DNA of 36,455 bases. Origin: Gemmatimonadota bacterium. GTDB taxonomy: Bacteria; Gemmatimonadota; Gemmatimonadetes; Longimicrobiales; Gaopeijiaceae. The stretch lies in contig JAAXGI010000261.1 in the NCBI GenBank assembly GCA_012267505.1, forward strand, positions 1 to 36,455, written 5' to 3'. Every line of letters begins with the position of its first letter. The stretch's first letter is position 1. Below, one piece after another: positions 26,241 through 34,983 of this stretch. A program made the position numbers and the translations under genes. The notes under the pieces were generated by a model. That model was not told the DNA's origin, ran no database searches, and was given only the letters and a program-made list of their open reading frames with translations.

Positions 26241-27803
26241 CTAGAAGCTCCAGCCGGGATCCTGCGTGGGCGCCTGAGCGGGATCACAACCGGTCGCCCG
26301 GTCGTTCAGGGTGATATTCGGGTTCAGGGTGTACTCGTCGCCGGGCATGGTCAGCCGGACGCCACCGTCCAAGTCGTATCCTTGGGACGGAGTCACACCT
26401 TGGGTACGCGGGAACCAGAGAATGTCGGTGTTCAGAATCTTGGTCGCCCAGTAGCGCCCCCCCTCCGCGAAGAAGCTCCGTCGCCTCTCCTCGATAATCA
26501 TGTGCCGGATCTGCTCGGCATTTCCCGGATCGGCGTACGTGACCTCAGGCAGGTTGTAATGCCTCCTGATAACGTTGACCCGGTCGATCGCTTGCTGGCC
26601 TCCCTCGATTTCGGCAAGAATGAGCCAGATCTCTTCCCAGTCCACCAATGGGATATCGTCGTCCTCAGCCGAGTATCGTGCCGGCACTTCCCGGGGCTCA
26701 GGACCCTGGATGGACTTCTTGAAATGCTGGACGCGGACATCCGGGACGGCACCGTTGTTGAGCAACGTTGGCTCAGCGCCAGCGGCCCGGAACTCCTCCG
26801 CGTATGTGACAGCATAGCCGTTGTCGTCGATCGCCCGGCCATCCGGCATGATTCCGAGGAAGATGTAGCCGGTAAAGGGAATGGGATCCGGCCACGGGCT
26901 CCCCGTGACGGGATTTGTCCGGTTCGTTACCCCGCTGGTCTCATTCCACCAGTCGTTGATGCCGAGCATCCCGCCCCATCCGGTCTGCGTGCCCGACTCG
27001 TAGATCTTGTTCCTTCTCTGCGGCCCCACGTCCCGAACGATCCACGCTGAAAATCCCATCGGAACCTGGGCCGCGTCTGCCGCGGCACCGGCAAGATCTC
27101 CGTTATGCCACCGAATACGCGCCCGGAGCGCAGTGGCCATCGTCCTGGCACTCTCTGAGGCACCGTGGTCGATCGCGAAGTCACCGGCGTTTCCAATATG
27201 GCCCAAGCTCGTGTTGATCCACTGTTCGGCCAGATCCAAGACCGCAGAGGGCGTCATGAGCGGGCCGTTGTCGAATGTCATCTCGCAGTAGTACGTCCCG
27301 AAATGCTCAAGCGCGATCCCCGCGTAAAGCGCAGTGGTCGCCAAGAGCTCTTCCCGGCTGCCGGGGACTTCTTGGTCGGTCCAGTTCTCTAGGCGCTCGT
27401 AGGTGCCCCACGCCAGGGATCTGGCGATCTGGAACTGGTCATAGTAATCGCCGTTGGATGAGTCGCCGTCGAAGTCACATTCGGCTCCGGTATCGGGCTG
27501 CGACCCGTGTATTGCATGACCGCCGCCTCGCCCGGCAACCGACTCGAGCACATCTTCGGCCCCGAGCGTCCTCACCCAGCCGAACGCGGAGTACCCGCAC
27601 TCGATGTTCGCGATCACGGATGCGACCTGGACGGACGCTCCGGTCGGGTCGTCCAGCACGTCGTCGGTCAGCGCGGACGGCAACTCTACCTCGAGGAGAT
27701 CGCTGCAGCCACCCACGGCGATGAGTGCCAGGGCGGAGGCGAGGACCACTGCTCCCCTTCCCCTCCTCCCCCGGCTTCCGAACCCCAGTTTCGTTTTACA
27801 CAT
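26241..27803 (-). CDS. RagB/SusD-family nutrient-uptake lipoprotein
   Basis: Outer-membrane surface lipoprotein that closes over the SusC channel and captures substrate. The lipobox is LALIAVGGC after a basic N-terminus. The body is helix-rich with SusD traits: LALDNGPLM-like inner segment (MTFDNGPLMTPSAVLDLAEQ), AAALRARIRWHNGDLAGAAA (TPR-like helix) and the C-terminal EEIWLILAEIEGGQQAIDRV and EERRRSFFAEGGRYW blocks. ATG 27803 is preferred because it gives a normal lipoprotein signal of about 33 residues and has AGGGG just upstream; ATGs at 27821 and 27860 are in frame. It lies 66 nt downstream of susC and ends the operon before the terminator. Substrate class (glycan, peptide or other) is not evident, since no hydrolase genes flank it. 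Confidence 0.92.
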   Translation of the reverse strand: MCKTKLGFGSRGRRGRGAVVLASALALIAVGGCSDLLEVELPSALTDDVLDDPTGASVQVASVIANIECGYSAFGWVRTLGAEDVLESVAGRGGGHAIHGSQPDTGAECDFDGDSSNGDYYDQFQIARSLAWGTYERLENWTDQEVPGSREELLATTALYAGIALEHFGTYYCEMTFDNGPLMTPSAVLDLAEQWINTSLGHIGNAGDFAIDHGASESARTMATALRARIRWHNGDLAGAAADAAQVPMGFSAWIVRDVGPQRRNKIYESGTQTGWGGMLGINDWWNETSGVTNRTNPVTGSPWPDPIPFTGYIFLGIMPDGRAIDDNGYAVTYAEEFRAAGAEPTLLNNGAVPDVRVQHFKKSIQGPEPREVPARYSAEDDDIPLVDWEEIWLILAEIEGGQQAIDRVNVIRRHYNLPEVTYADPGNAEQIRHMIIEERRRSFFAEGGRYWATKILNTDILWFPRTQGVTPSQGYDLDGGVRLTMPGDEYTLNPNITLNDRATGCDPAQAPTQDPGWSF

Positions 27804-27869
27804 GGCCCCTATCGTCCTCATGTCTACCGGTTCATCAAGAGCAAAGTTGTGTTCGTCCATCGACGGAGG

Positions 27870-30800
27870 TCAGAACGAGACGCGCAACGTCATGCTGATG
27901 TTGGCCGTCGGTGGCATCTCGCGGAAGTTGCCTGCACCGGTGAGACTCTCAGCAGTCCCGAGTTCCGGATCGCCAACTGCTCCGCCCCAGACTTCGGGCT
28001 GCGCAATCCAGAGATCGATCGCGTTGCGGGCCGATATCGCGACGCTTGCCCGGTCGGCCCCAGAGCGCTGGACGAGAGACTCGGGCAGGGTGTAGCGGAG
28101 TCCGATTTCCCTCATTCTCCAGAAGTCGCCGTCGAAGTACTCCTTCGTGTGGTCGTCAGTGAAGTTCCCACGGTCCGAGGCAACCCAGAGCGGATCATTC
28201 TCAAGCTGGGAGTGCCTCGTGTTGTTGTAGATGTGGCCCCATTCCAGGACGTTGTCGCGCCCGAGCCTTCCGTAGTGACCCTCCGCCAGGGCGAAGATCT
28301 GCAGGGCGTTGTTGAAGAGACTCAGAGTCGGCGCAACGCCGTACTTGTAGGTGTAAAACCCGCGTCCGAACAGCAGTCTCTGCGCACCGGCAATCTGCTC
28401 GCACGGAACCGGCGGGCCTCCCAGGAACTGTGCCGCGCCCGGCTCGCCGACACCAGAATCGCACATGGCGTTTGTGATACCGCCGGTCGCATCGAACTCG
28501 GCGGACAGAACGCGGTACTGGCCGGTCGTAACCGGGAAGGGCCAGCCTTCACGGATCGTTGTGGTCTGTGGCGTCTCGCCCAGATCCACGATCTCGTTGT
28601 CCGTGTGGTCCGCGTTCAGTGCCAGATCGAACGCCCAGGAGTCTCCCTCCGCGATCCGCGCCGAGAGGAGGGCCTCCCAGCCCCAGTTGTCGATCCGACC
28701 GACATTCCTCTGAACCGCACCCGGGAATCCCAGATTGGGTGCAATCGACTGTTCGAGGAGAGCGTCCTCATTCTTCTGCCTGTAGTAGGTGAATTCACCC
28801 GAGATCCGATCGTCGAGGAGTGCGATGTCGAACCCCGCCTCGAGCTCGGTGCTCACCTCAGGACCGATCTCCGGGTTCCCCGGGCTCACCGGCGACAAGG
28901 CTGTACTCCCGCCGACACCGGGGATGACGCCCCAGACATTCGTCTTCGCGAACACGTCCGGCTGACGACCCGCCTGCCCCCACGCAGTCCGCAGGCGGAG
29001 GGAACCGATCTGATCGATATTGAAGAACTCCTCTTCGGAGATTACCCAGGCGGCCGACACCTTCGGGTAAACGAGCGCCTCGAAGTCCGCGCCGAACGCC
29101 GAATTGTCGTCGAAGCGGACCGCACCCGTCACGAAGAGCCGCTGATTCCACGCCACCTGCTCCTGCACGTACAATCCCAGCGACCGGTTCTCGATGAACT
29201 CGTAGTCGATGCTGGCCTGTGCGATCGACGTCTGGTTGACCGTGCTGGCCAGCGGCGATGCGAATGCCCGCCCGATGTTCTCAAGCTCCTCAAACCGCTT
29301 CACATAGAACTGGCCTCCGACCGATGTCTGGAAGTTCCAAGCATCCGTGAGGTCATAGTCGACCGTGGCTGCATAGTCCAGTGTCAGGTTCGTCGACACG
29401 GGCTGCTGCACCTGGATCTGGCCGTTTGCGGACTCCGAGTAGACAACACTGCGCTCTGTCTCGACAGGATAGAACACTTCGTTCTGGTCCCATCCCTTGT
29501 CCACGCCGAGCACCAGGCGCTGGCTGAGCCAGTCACCGAATACGTGGTTCAGGGTCAGACCACCGGTGAAGCGACTGTAATCACGGGTGGTTCTGACGTT
29601 GGCCACGTCGTCGGGAAGGTGCTCCTGGAAGCCGCCGAGACGGGGGCAGGCATCGGGATTCACGCGAATCAGACAGTAGCCGTTGGACCATCGCATATCC
29701 TGCCAAGGTCCGCCCTGGTTCAGTACCGGCAATCCGTATCTTGTATCGCCGTCCACGTATCCCAGCGAGATGTCAGCTGTCCAGCTCTCGGAAGGCACCA
29801 CATTCAGATTCATCCGGACACGGCCGGTCTGGTCGTGGTTGTACCACTCGATCCCTTCTTCCCGGTCCCAGTTGGCCGACACGAAATACCGCACGGTCGG
29901 TGTACCGCCCCGGATATCCACGTTGTAGGACTGGACGTGACCGTACTGGTAGAGCTGCGATGTGGGCCAGTCGAAGTAGGCTCCGCCGTCGGGACCCGCA
30001 ACTTCACCGCTGATGTATCTGTTCGCCTCTTCGTACATGTTGTACCGGAAGAGGTCCTGTTCGGTGCAGGGCGGCCTGAAGCTCGTGCGGCACGCATACT
30101 GGTCACCGAGTTTCCCCGCCGGGTCCGGCATCCAGTTGAATCCCTGACGGACCGAAGCGCTGATCTGGGCATCTCCCTCCGCGCCCTGCTTGGTGATGAT
30201 CTGGATCACTCCGGCCGAGGCCTCAGTTCCGTAGAGCGTCGCCGCCGCAGGCCCCTTGATGATCTCGATGCTCTCGATGTCGTCCGGGTTCAGGTCGTCG
30301 AGAACATTCGACGTGCCCCTGGTCTCGCCGAGCCCGGCTCCACCGCCGTCGCCGACCGCAGGACCTGCCGTCGACGAGTTGTTGACCCGAATGCCGTCAA
30401 TATAGATCAGCGGGTTGGTTGCGAGCTGAAAACTCCCAATTCCCCGCACGCGGATCGGCGAACCCGAACCCACGTTTCCGGTTCTACGCGTAAACTGCAG
30501 CCCCGGGGTTCGCCCTGAGAGCAGCTCCTGCATGTTCGCAGGGGGTGCAACTTCCACAACGTCAGCCACGTCAAGGGAGGTGACGGAGTTTCCGAGCGCC
30601 CGACGCTGCGTGCCACCAGGTGTCCCGGTAACAATTACCTCGTCGAGCTGAAGCGCAGCTTCAGCGACGGCAAAATTGAGCACGACGGTCTCTCCCGTAC
30701 TCACTGCTACCGTCTGGCTGGCCTCGCGATACCCAAGACGTTGTACAGTCACCGTCTGCGTACCGGCGGGGACGTTCTGAAGAGTGAACGTTCCGTTCTG

Positions 30801-30983
30801 CTGGCTCAGGACACCCAAGTCCAGATCCGCGATGAAGACCTGCGCAGAGGGCACCGGGTTCCCGCTACCCGCATCCGTCACTCTCCCGGAGATGGTACCG
30901 GTCTGGGCCGCAAGCTGCGGTGCGGCCACCAACAGAGCCGCGAACGCCACTCCAAGCACCGGCCTACAGTTCAGTCGAGACAT
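27870..30983 (-). CDS. SusC/RagA-family TonB-linked outer-membrane receptor
   Basis: TonB-dependent transporter of 1037 residues. Signal peptide about 1-26 (ending LAAQ), carboxypeptidase-regulatory-like domain about 28-108 (GTISGRVTDAGSGNPVPSA), TonB-box-like LDEVIVTG (113-120). The plug spans about 125-265 and carries the SusC signatures MQELLSGRTPGL, IRVRGIGSF, PLIYIDGIRV, DDIESIEIIKGPAAATLYG and GVIQIITKQG. A 22-strand-type barrel fills the rest and ends in an aromatic residue (MTLRVSF), as outer-membrane barrels require. Intact and full length. It is co-oriented with susD just downstream and with a candidate promoter about 120 nt upstream. Confidence 0.96.
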   Translation of the reverse strand: MSRLNCRPVLGVAFAALLVAAPQLAAQTGTISGRVTDAGSGNPVPSAQVFIADLDLGVLSQQNGTFTLQNVPAGTQTVTVQRLGYREASQTVAVSTGETVVLNFAVAEAALQLDEVIVTGTPGGTQRRALGNSVTSLDVADVVEVAPPANMQELLSGRTPGLQFTRRTGNVGSGSPIRVRGIGSFQLATNPLIYIDGIRVNNSSTAGPAVGDGGGAGLGETRGTSNVLDDLNPDDIESIEIIKGPAAATLYGTEASAGVIQIITKQGAEGDAQISASVRQGFNWMPDPAGKLGDQYACRTSFRPPCTEQDLFRYNMYEEANRYISGEVAGPDGGAYFDWPTSQLYQYGHVQSYNVDIRGGTPTVRYFVSANWDREEGIEWYNHDQTGRVRMNLNVVPSESWTADISLGYVDGDTRYGLPVLNQGGPWQDMRWSNGYCLIRVNPDACPRLGGFQEHLPDDVANVRTTRDYSRFTGGLTLNHVFGDWLSQRLVLGVDKGWDQNEVFYPVETERSVVYSESANGQIQVQQPVSTNLTLDYAATVDYDLTDAWNFQTSVGGQFYVKRFEELENIGRAFASPLASTVNQTSIAQASIDYEFIENRSLGLYVQEQVAWNQRLFVTGAVRFDDNSAFGADFEALVYPKVSAAWVISEEEFFNIDQIGSLRLRTAWGQAGRQPDVFAKTNVWGVIPGVGGSTALSPVSPGNPEIGPEVSTELEAGFDIALLDDRISGEFTYYRQKNEDALLEQSIAPNLGFPGAVQRNVGRIDNWGWEALLSARIAEGDSWAFDLALNADHTDNEIVDLGETPQTTTIREGWPFPVTTGQYRVLSAEFDATGGITNAMCDSGVGEPGAAQFLGGPPVPCEQIAGAQRLLFGRGFYTYKYGVAPTLSLFNNALQIFALAEGHYGRLGRDNVLEWGHIYNNTRHSQLENDPLWVASDRGNFTDDHTKEYFDGDFWRMREIGLRYTLPESLVQRSGADRASVAISARNAIDLWIAQPEVWGGAVGDPELGTAESLTGAGNFREMPPTANISMTLRVSF

Positions 30984-31102
30984 CGTTTTCCTTCGGTTTC
31001 AGGTTTTGAGCTCGCCAACCGGCGACCGCCGCACCCCATGGGCGCGCCATAGCCGTCGGACGGCACTCCCCGAATTGAGGAGATCACTCGATCCAAGTCG
31101 GA

Positions 31103-31131
31103 AGCGTACACACTCCCCGACGATGGGTCAA
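31103..31131 (-). promoter_or_regulatory. Candidate promoter of susCD
   Basis: On the minus strand TTGACC (31131-31126) is followed after 17 nt by TACGCT (31108-31103), giving a leader of about 110 nt before the SusC ATG at 30983. The -10 match is weak. The surrounding 30984-31242 gap also has a GGCCGCC/GGCGGCC hairpin at 31144-31162, without a T-run, which could help end the ECF operon. Nothing else is seen there. Confidence 0.35.
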
Positions 31132-31242
31132 TACCGGCTTGCCGGCCGCCGGCCAGGCGGCCCCCGGAAGCCTAGCCGGGATCGCGCAGGCCCGCCGGAG
31201 ACAGTTCGTGCACTGCCCCCCGGCCTGCCGCCCGGCGTCCGC

Positions 31243-32637
31243 TCAGGTACCTACCGCCACTCCCGGCCCCGCGGGACCGAGCCGCCCATTTTCCATCCGG
31301 AGAATCGAATCACAACAGCCCGCGGCCCACGCCAGATCGTGGGTAACGGCCAGAACCCCGCCCCCGCGGCCAGCCCACAGGCGCATCGCCCGGCGCACGA
31401 GCGCCCGCTGCCGCGAATCGAGACCTGCCGTCGGCTCGTCCAGTATCAGCAGCGGTGGCTCTACCGCGAGCATCGAAGCGAGGCTGAGGAGCCGCCGCTC
31501 CGACGGGAGCAGGTCGCGCGGGTTCGCGGCGCGGTGCCAGAGGAGTCCGGTCGCGCCGAGGGCGGCCCTGGCCCGTCGCCCTGCCTCCTCGCGGGATGCG
31601 CCGCGGAGCATTGGTCCGAATGCCGCTTCGCTCAACACCGATCGTTTGAAGAGCTGGTCCTGGGGATTCTGGAAGACGACGCCGATATCGGCGGCGACGT
31701 CGGCTGCCGGTCGGTCACGCCGGTCGCGCCCGCGAACCTCTACTCGGCCGGAATCAGGCTCCAGGAGTCCGAGCGCAAGTCTCGCGAGCGTCGTCTTCCC
31801 GCTCCCGTTGCGGCCGACCAGGCCGACGACTTCCCCTCGCCGGAGTACGAAGTTCAGACCGCGTGCCACCACCGGCCCGCGCGGATAGGCGAACGATACA
31901 TCGTGCATCGCGAGAAGGACGGTCTCGGTCCCGGCCGGTGCGAGGTCATCCTCCCACCCGTCAGACTCCGCGGGATCACGCAGGAGCGGGAGCCGGGTTG
32001 GCTCACCTGCGCCGAGCACACCCACCTCATCCGCACACGAAGCGGTGAACAGAACCGCGCGACCGCGCCCCGCCTCCCGCGTCAGAAGGCGGCCGAGATC
32101 ACGCAACCCCGCCGGATCCACATGCAGCGTCGGATCGTCCAGAACCAAGAGTCTGGGCTCATGGGCCAGCGCGCAGGCGACGAGAACGCGCTGCAGCTCG
32201 CCCCCCGAGAGCATCATTGGCGGCCGCCCGGCCAACGCCACGAGGCCGAGGGAAGCCAGGAGATCGCTGACGCGCTCCCGAATCCGGTCCTGAGGCCAGC
32301 CGCGATTCTCAAGCGGGATGCCGATCTCTCCGGCGACCGTGCTCCGCACTCCGGTGACCTGGGCAGCCGCGGCGTCGGTGAGGACCCCGACCTCCGGCGG
32401 CGGGCCCGCGCGCAGCGGAAGGCGAGACCCGACGACCTCTCCGGACCCTCCGACCCGGCCGCTGAACACGTTCGGTGCAAGACCCGAGAGGACACGCAGC
32501 AGCGTGGTCTTCCCACCTCCGTTCGGACCCGTGACGGCATGGATCCGCCCCGCTCCGATCGCGAGGCTCACCGGCGATCCCGCCGGACGGTTCGCCCCCC
32601 TGTAGGTGAAGGTGAGGTCGCACGACTCGGCGATCAT
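31243..32637 (-). CDS. ECF transporter ATPase, two fused nucleotide-binding domains (EcfA-EcfA')
   Basis: Cytoplasmic energy subunit of 464 residues carrying both ECF ATPase domains in one chain. Domain 1 (about 1-225): Walker A GPNGGGKTT (37-45), signature LSGGELQ (143-149), Walker B LLVLDDP (163-169) with Asp168 replacing the catalytic Glu. The Q-loop Gln is missing (GVLTDAAAAQ) and the H-loop reads FTASCADE without His. Domain 2 (about 240-464): Walker A GRNGSGKTT (275-283), Q-loop VVFQNPQDQLF, Walker B LLILDEP with Glu401, H-loop VTHD with His433, but signature LLPSERR instead of LSGGE. The lesions are complementary, leaving one intact composite site. ATG 32637 overlaps the T-subunit stop (TGATG). 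Confidence 0.93.
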   Translation of the reverse strand: MIAESCDLTFTYRGANRPAGSPVSLAIGAGRIHAVTGPNGGGKTTLLRVLSGLAPNVFSGRVGGSGEVVGSRLPLRAGPPPEVGVLTDAAAAQVTGVRSTVAGEIGIPLENRGWPQDRIRERVSDLLASLGLVALAGRPPMMLSGGELQRVLVACALAHEPRLLVLDDPTLHVDPAGLRDLGRLLTREAGRGRAVLFTASCADEVGVLGAGEPTRLPLLRDPAESDGWEDDLAPAGTETVLLAMHDVSFAYPRGPVVARGLNFVLRRGEVVGLVGRNGSGKTTLARLALGLLEPDSGRVEVRGRDRRDRPAADVAADIGVVFQNPQDQLFKRSVLSEAAFGPMLRGASREEAGRRARAALGATGLLWHRAANPRDLLPSERRLLSLASMLAVEPPLLILDEPTAGLDSRQRALVRRAMRLWAGRGGGVLAVTHDLAWAAGCCDSILRMENGRLGPAGPGVAVGT

Positions 32638-33386
32638 CAACCGGATAGACCCGTAAGAAGCACCACGACCACGACGAGGACGGCCAACGCCGCAACTGCG
32701 GTATCTCGCCGCCGCCAAGTGACTTCGGCAAGCGTGGTCGCGCGGCCGGGGAGGCCGAATCCCCGAGTGAGGAGGGTTGCCTCCCGGTCGGCCGCCTCCT
32801 CCAGCGTGGAGAGAAGGAGAGGGCCCACGAGGCTGAGGGCTCCGAGCGAGCCCCATCCGAAACGCACGCCGCGGGATGTCTGCGCGTCACGGATATCGAG
32901 GACGCGCCGCCGAAGGTGGGGCACGAACCCGGCGGCGGCCACGAGGGCGTAGGCCAGCGGCTTGGGCACCCCTGCGCGGACGAGACATGCGTGCAGCTCA
33001 TCGAGCGGGGTCGTGACGACGTAGAGCTGCAGCAGTCCGACGAGAACCATCACCCGGATCAGGAGCTCTGACGCCCATGCGAGCCGGTCCGGACCGAGCC
33101 CGAGCGGCCCAACGGACCACCAGTCGCCGGTAGTGTCTGGATCGGCTGCGGCAATCAGGAGGAGGGAGGCAGCGAAGGGAGTCGAGACCGCGACCAGCCC
33201 GTGCATGACACGACGGCCGCTCCCGTGCAGGACGGCCGCAAGAAGGACGGCAGCGAGGAGACCGCCGTTGGGACGTGGAGCAAGCACAAGGGCACACAAC
33301 GAGGCGACCAGCACTGCCGCCAGCTTGGAGATGGGATGCAGGTTACCGGCAGGAAATCTCCGCCCATCGGACCCGGCCTCGCTCAA
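32637..33386 (-). CDS. ECF transporter transmembrane (T) component
   Basis: Membrane coupling subunit of 249 residues. It shows about five to six hydrophobic helices (LAAVLVASLCALVLA, GLLAAVLLAAVL, FAASLLLIAAA, LLIRVMVLVGLLQLYVV, C-terminal VAALAVLVVVVVLL). Between them lies the cytoplasmic coupling region with Arg-rich segments typical of EcfT: IRDAQTSRGVRFGWG and EEAADREATLLTRGFG, the usual A-R-G pair. Start TTG 33386 is preferred: it overlaps the S-component stop as TTGA and leads straight into the first helix after HPISKLAAVL. The frame stays open upstream but runs inside the S-component gene. Confidence 0.88.
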   Translation of the reverse strand: MSEAGSDGRRFPAGNLHPISKLAAVLVASLCALVLAPRPNGGLLAAVLLAAVLHGSGRRVMHGLVAVSTPFAASLLLIAAADPDTTGDWWSVGPLGLGPDRLAWASELLIRVMVLVGLLQLYVVTTPLDELHACLVRAGVPKPLAYALVAAAGFVPHLRRRVLDIRDAQTSRGVRFGWGSLGALSLVGPLLLSTLEEAADREATLLTRGFGLPGRATTLAEVTWRRRDTAVAALAVLVVVVVLLTGLSG

Positions 33387-34030
33387 CTCCGATCCTCGGC
33401 CCGCGCACCGGGGAATCGCGCATGCAGGTGACCCGGCAGGAGGGAGACGATGATCGACACGAGACCGAAGGTCACGGCCTTGTCGAGCGGATCCGTTGCC
33501 AGGCTCGCCACGTAGGTCGACTGGAAGATCGAGAGTCCCTGCGTCCTCGCGGTCGCTACCAGCACGGTATAGAGACCGCTCGGCGTCGCACCGGCCGAGA
33601 CTGCGGCGCTGACCGGTGCCGAGATCGCGGCGCTGACCAAGCCCACTCCTCCCCCGAAGAGAACCGCACGCCACGGACGCCGCATCCAGCTAAGCCCGCC
33701 CGCGATCCCCGCCAGGAACCCGACCGCTGCGGCGGTCATTATGAACCACGGCAGGAGGGGATTGTAGATCGCACCGCCCAGGTTGCTGATCGCTCCCGTG
33801 ACGGCTCCCGCCGTGGGGCCGAACAGCACCCCGACCAGTACGGTCCCGAGGGTGTCACCGAAAATCGGGAGCCTCGCAGTGTTCACGATCAGGCCAGCCA
33901 GCCAGTTGATTGCGGCTGCTGCGACGACGGTCGCACCGAACAGAAGGGGCCGCCCTCCCGCCCAATGCCAATTGAACGCTCTCACCAGACTCGCACCCGT
34001 CGCGCTAACCCTCGGTTGCCCATCGAACAT
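33383..34030 (-). CDS. ECF transporter substrate-binding (S) component, substrate unknown
   Basis: Membrane protein of 215 residues with about six helices (LLFGATVVAAAAINWLAGLI, IISLL-type end helix). The core segment IFGDTLGTVLVGVLFGPTAG, then AVTGAISNLGGAIYNPL, resembles S components of vitamin-type ECF transporters, where a 'D(S/T)(I/L)GT ... GPxxGAxxGxxxNL' pattern recurs. Its place directly before the T and A genes makes it a dedicated substrate subunit; no biosynthetic neighbour hints at the vitamin or metal. ATG 34030 is chosen; an in-frame TTG at 34069 would add 13 mostly Arg/Lys residues. Neither has a strong ribosome site. Confidence 0.82.
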   Translation of the reverse strand: MFDGQPRVSATGASLVRAFNWHWAGGRPLLFGATVVAAAAINWLAGLIVNTARLPIFGDTLGTVLVGVLFGPTAGAVTGAISNLGGAIYNPLLPWFIMTAAAVGFLAGIAGGLSWMRRPWRAVLFGGGVGLVSAAISAPVSAAVSAGATPSGLYTVLVATARTQGLSIFQSTYVASLATDPLDKAVTFGLVSIIVSLLPGHLHARFPGARAEDRS

Positions 34031-34238
34031 CGAACGCCGCCCACGCCTGCGGTTGGATCGCCTTTTCAAGACCGTGCCGTCACTCCAGTGCGCGTGACGG
34101 CGGATGCTCCGTGGTCACCGCCGATACCCGCCGCACGCCGTGCCGGTCGCCCCCCACGATTGGGCCGCGCCGGCACACCCCCCTGCGATCCCCGTGTGTG
34201 CCTCGCCCGGTGACTACGGGGCGCGACACGCGGGGGTC

Positions 34239-34297
34239 GGGCATCCCCTGTCCCCGGTACCGGTCGGCGGCAGCAGGATCGAGTCTCCGGGATGCCC
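34239..34297 (-). other. Long inverted repeat in the ECF operon leader
   Basis: GGGCATCCC (34239-34247) and GGGATGCCC (34289-34297) are perfect 9-bp partners around a 41-nt loop that itself contains GC-rich self-complementary stretches (CCCCGGTACCGG). On the minus strand it lies 24 nt after the barrel-protein stop and about 210 nt before the ECF S-component start. No T-run follows. It could be a terminator-like element or the closing stem of a structured leader. The rest of 34031-34320 shows nothing I recognise; consensus elements of cobalamin, TPP and FMN riboswitches were looked for and not seen. Confidence 0.5.
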
Positions 34298-34320
34298 TTC
34301 AAGTCTTGCTGCGACGAACG

Positions 34321-34983
34321 CTATAGGCCCACGGCGATTCCAAAGTTCAGGACCGGGTAGACGCGGGCAATCGAAACGAGGTCACTGATTTCATCGATCT
34401 CCAGCTCGAGCTGGGACCGAAACGCCGGTACGTCGGCGATCGGACCGGTTGCCCGCAACGTGACCTCCGGCACGCCGTGGTAGACCACGCCGAGATCGAG
34501 GGAGAGGCCGAGCCTCCGCCCGCTACGGTGTCCCCAGCCGATTCCCGCATATGGGCCCGACTCGGACGTCGCGAGCCTGCCGACCAGCGAACCGATCTCC
34601 GCAGGCTCGTACGCCTGGTTGCCGATCTCCACGCTGGCTGTAGGCGTGGCACTGAGCTCAAGGCTGCTCGAAAAGTGCACCGCGCCGCCGCTCACCCGGA
34701 AGCTCCCACCCCCGGGATGCCAATCCAGCAGAGCCGTTAGGCTGGGGGAGGGGAGGTCGATCGCGTACGTCACGTCGGACAGGCTGACCTCGATGTCCAT
34801 GGGCTGATAGTCGAAGCCGGCGCGGAGCCTCAGGGGGCTCCCGAAGAGAGCAGTGGACATCCGTGCACCGAGGCCGAGCGACCCGGCGTGCACCGAGGCA
34901 CCGAGACCGAAGCCCTGGCTGGCTGCCGGGCGCGGACCGAGAGCCGTCGCTCCCGCCAGAAGGAAGCAGAAAAGGATGCGCAT
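34321..34983 (-). CDS. Small predicted outer-membrane beta-barrel protein
   Basis: A 220-residue secreted protein of unknown function. ATG 34983 has a good AGGAGAAGG ribosome site and opens a signal peptide (RILFCFLLAGATALGPRPAASQ). The mature part alternates polar and apolar residues in short strands with Gly turns (GFGLGASVHAGSLGLGARMS, LRLRAGFDYQPMDIEVSL, GPYAGIGWGHRSG, LGLSLDLGVVYHGVPEVTL), as in small 8-12 strand outer-membrane barrels. It ends VYPVLNFGIAVGL, a plausible last strand. No family motif is recognised. The GIGWG and GLSLDLGVVYHG blocks resemble the OmpW/opacity-type barrel proteins in general style only. Confidence 0.7.
   Translation of the reverse strand: MRILFCFLLAGATALGPRPAASQGFGLGASVHAGSLGLGARMSTALFGSPLRLRAGFDYQPMDIEVSLSDVTYAIDLPSPSLTALLDWHPGGGSFRVSGGAVHFSSSLELSATPTASVEIGNQAYEPAEIGSLVGRLATSESGPYAGIGWGHRSGRRLGLSLDLGVVYHGVPEVTLRATGPIADVPAFRSQLELEIDEISDLVSIARVYPVLNFGIAVGL

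Noticed and set aside
27507-30518. Plus-strand open frame of 1003 codons opposite SusC and SusD
   Set aside because: It is exactly antisense to the clear SusC/SusD genes, has Arg/Val/Asp-heavy composition and no domain; it results from high G+C content.
30784-32952. Plus-strand open frame of 722 codons over the ECF ATPase
   Set aside because: Antisense to an ATPase with all its motifs; Arg- and Pro-rich composition without any recognisable fold.
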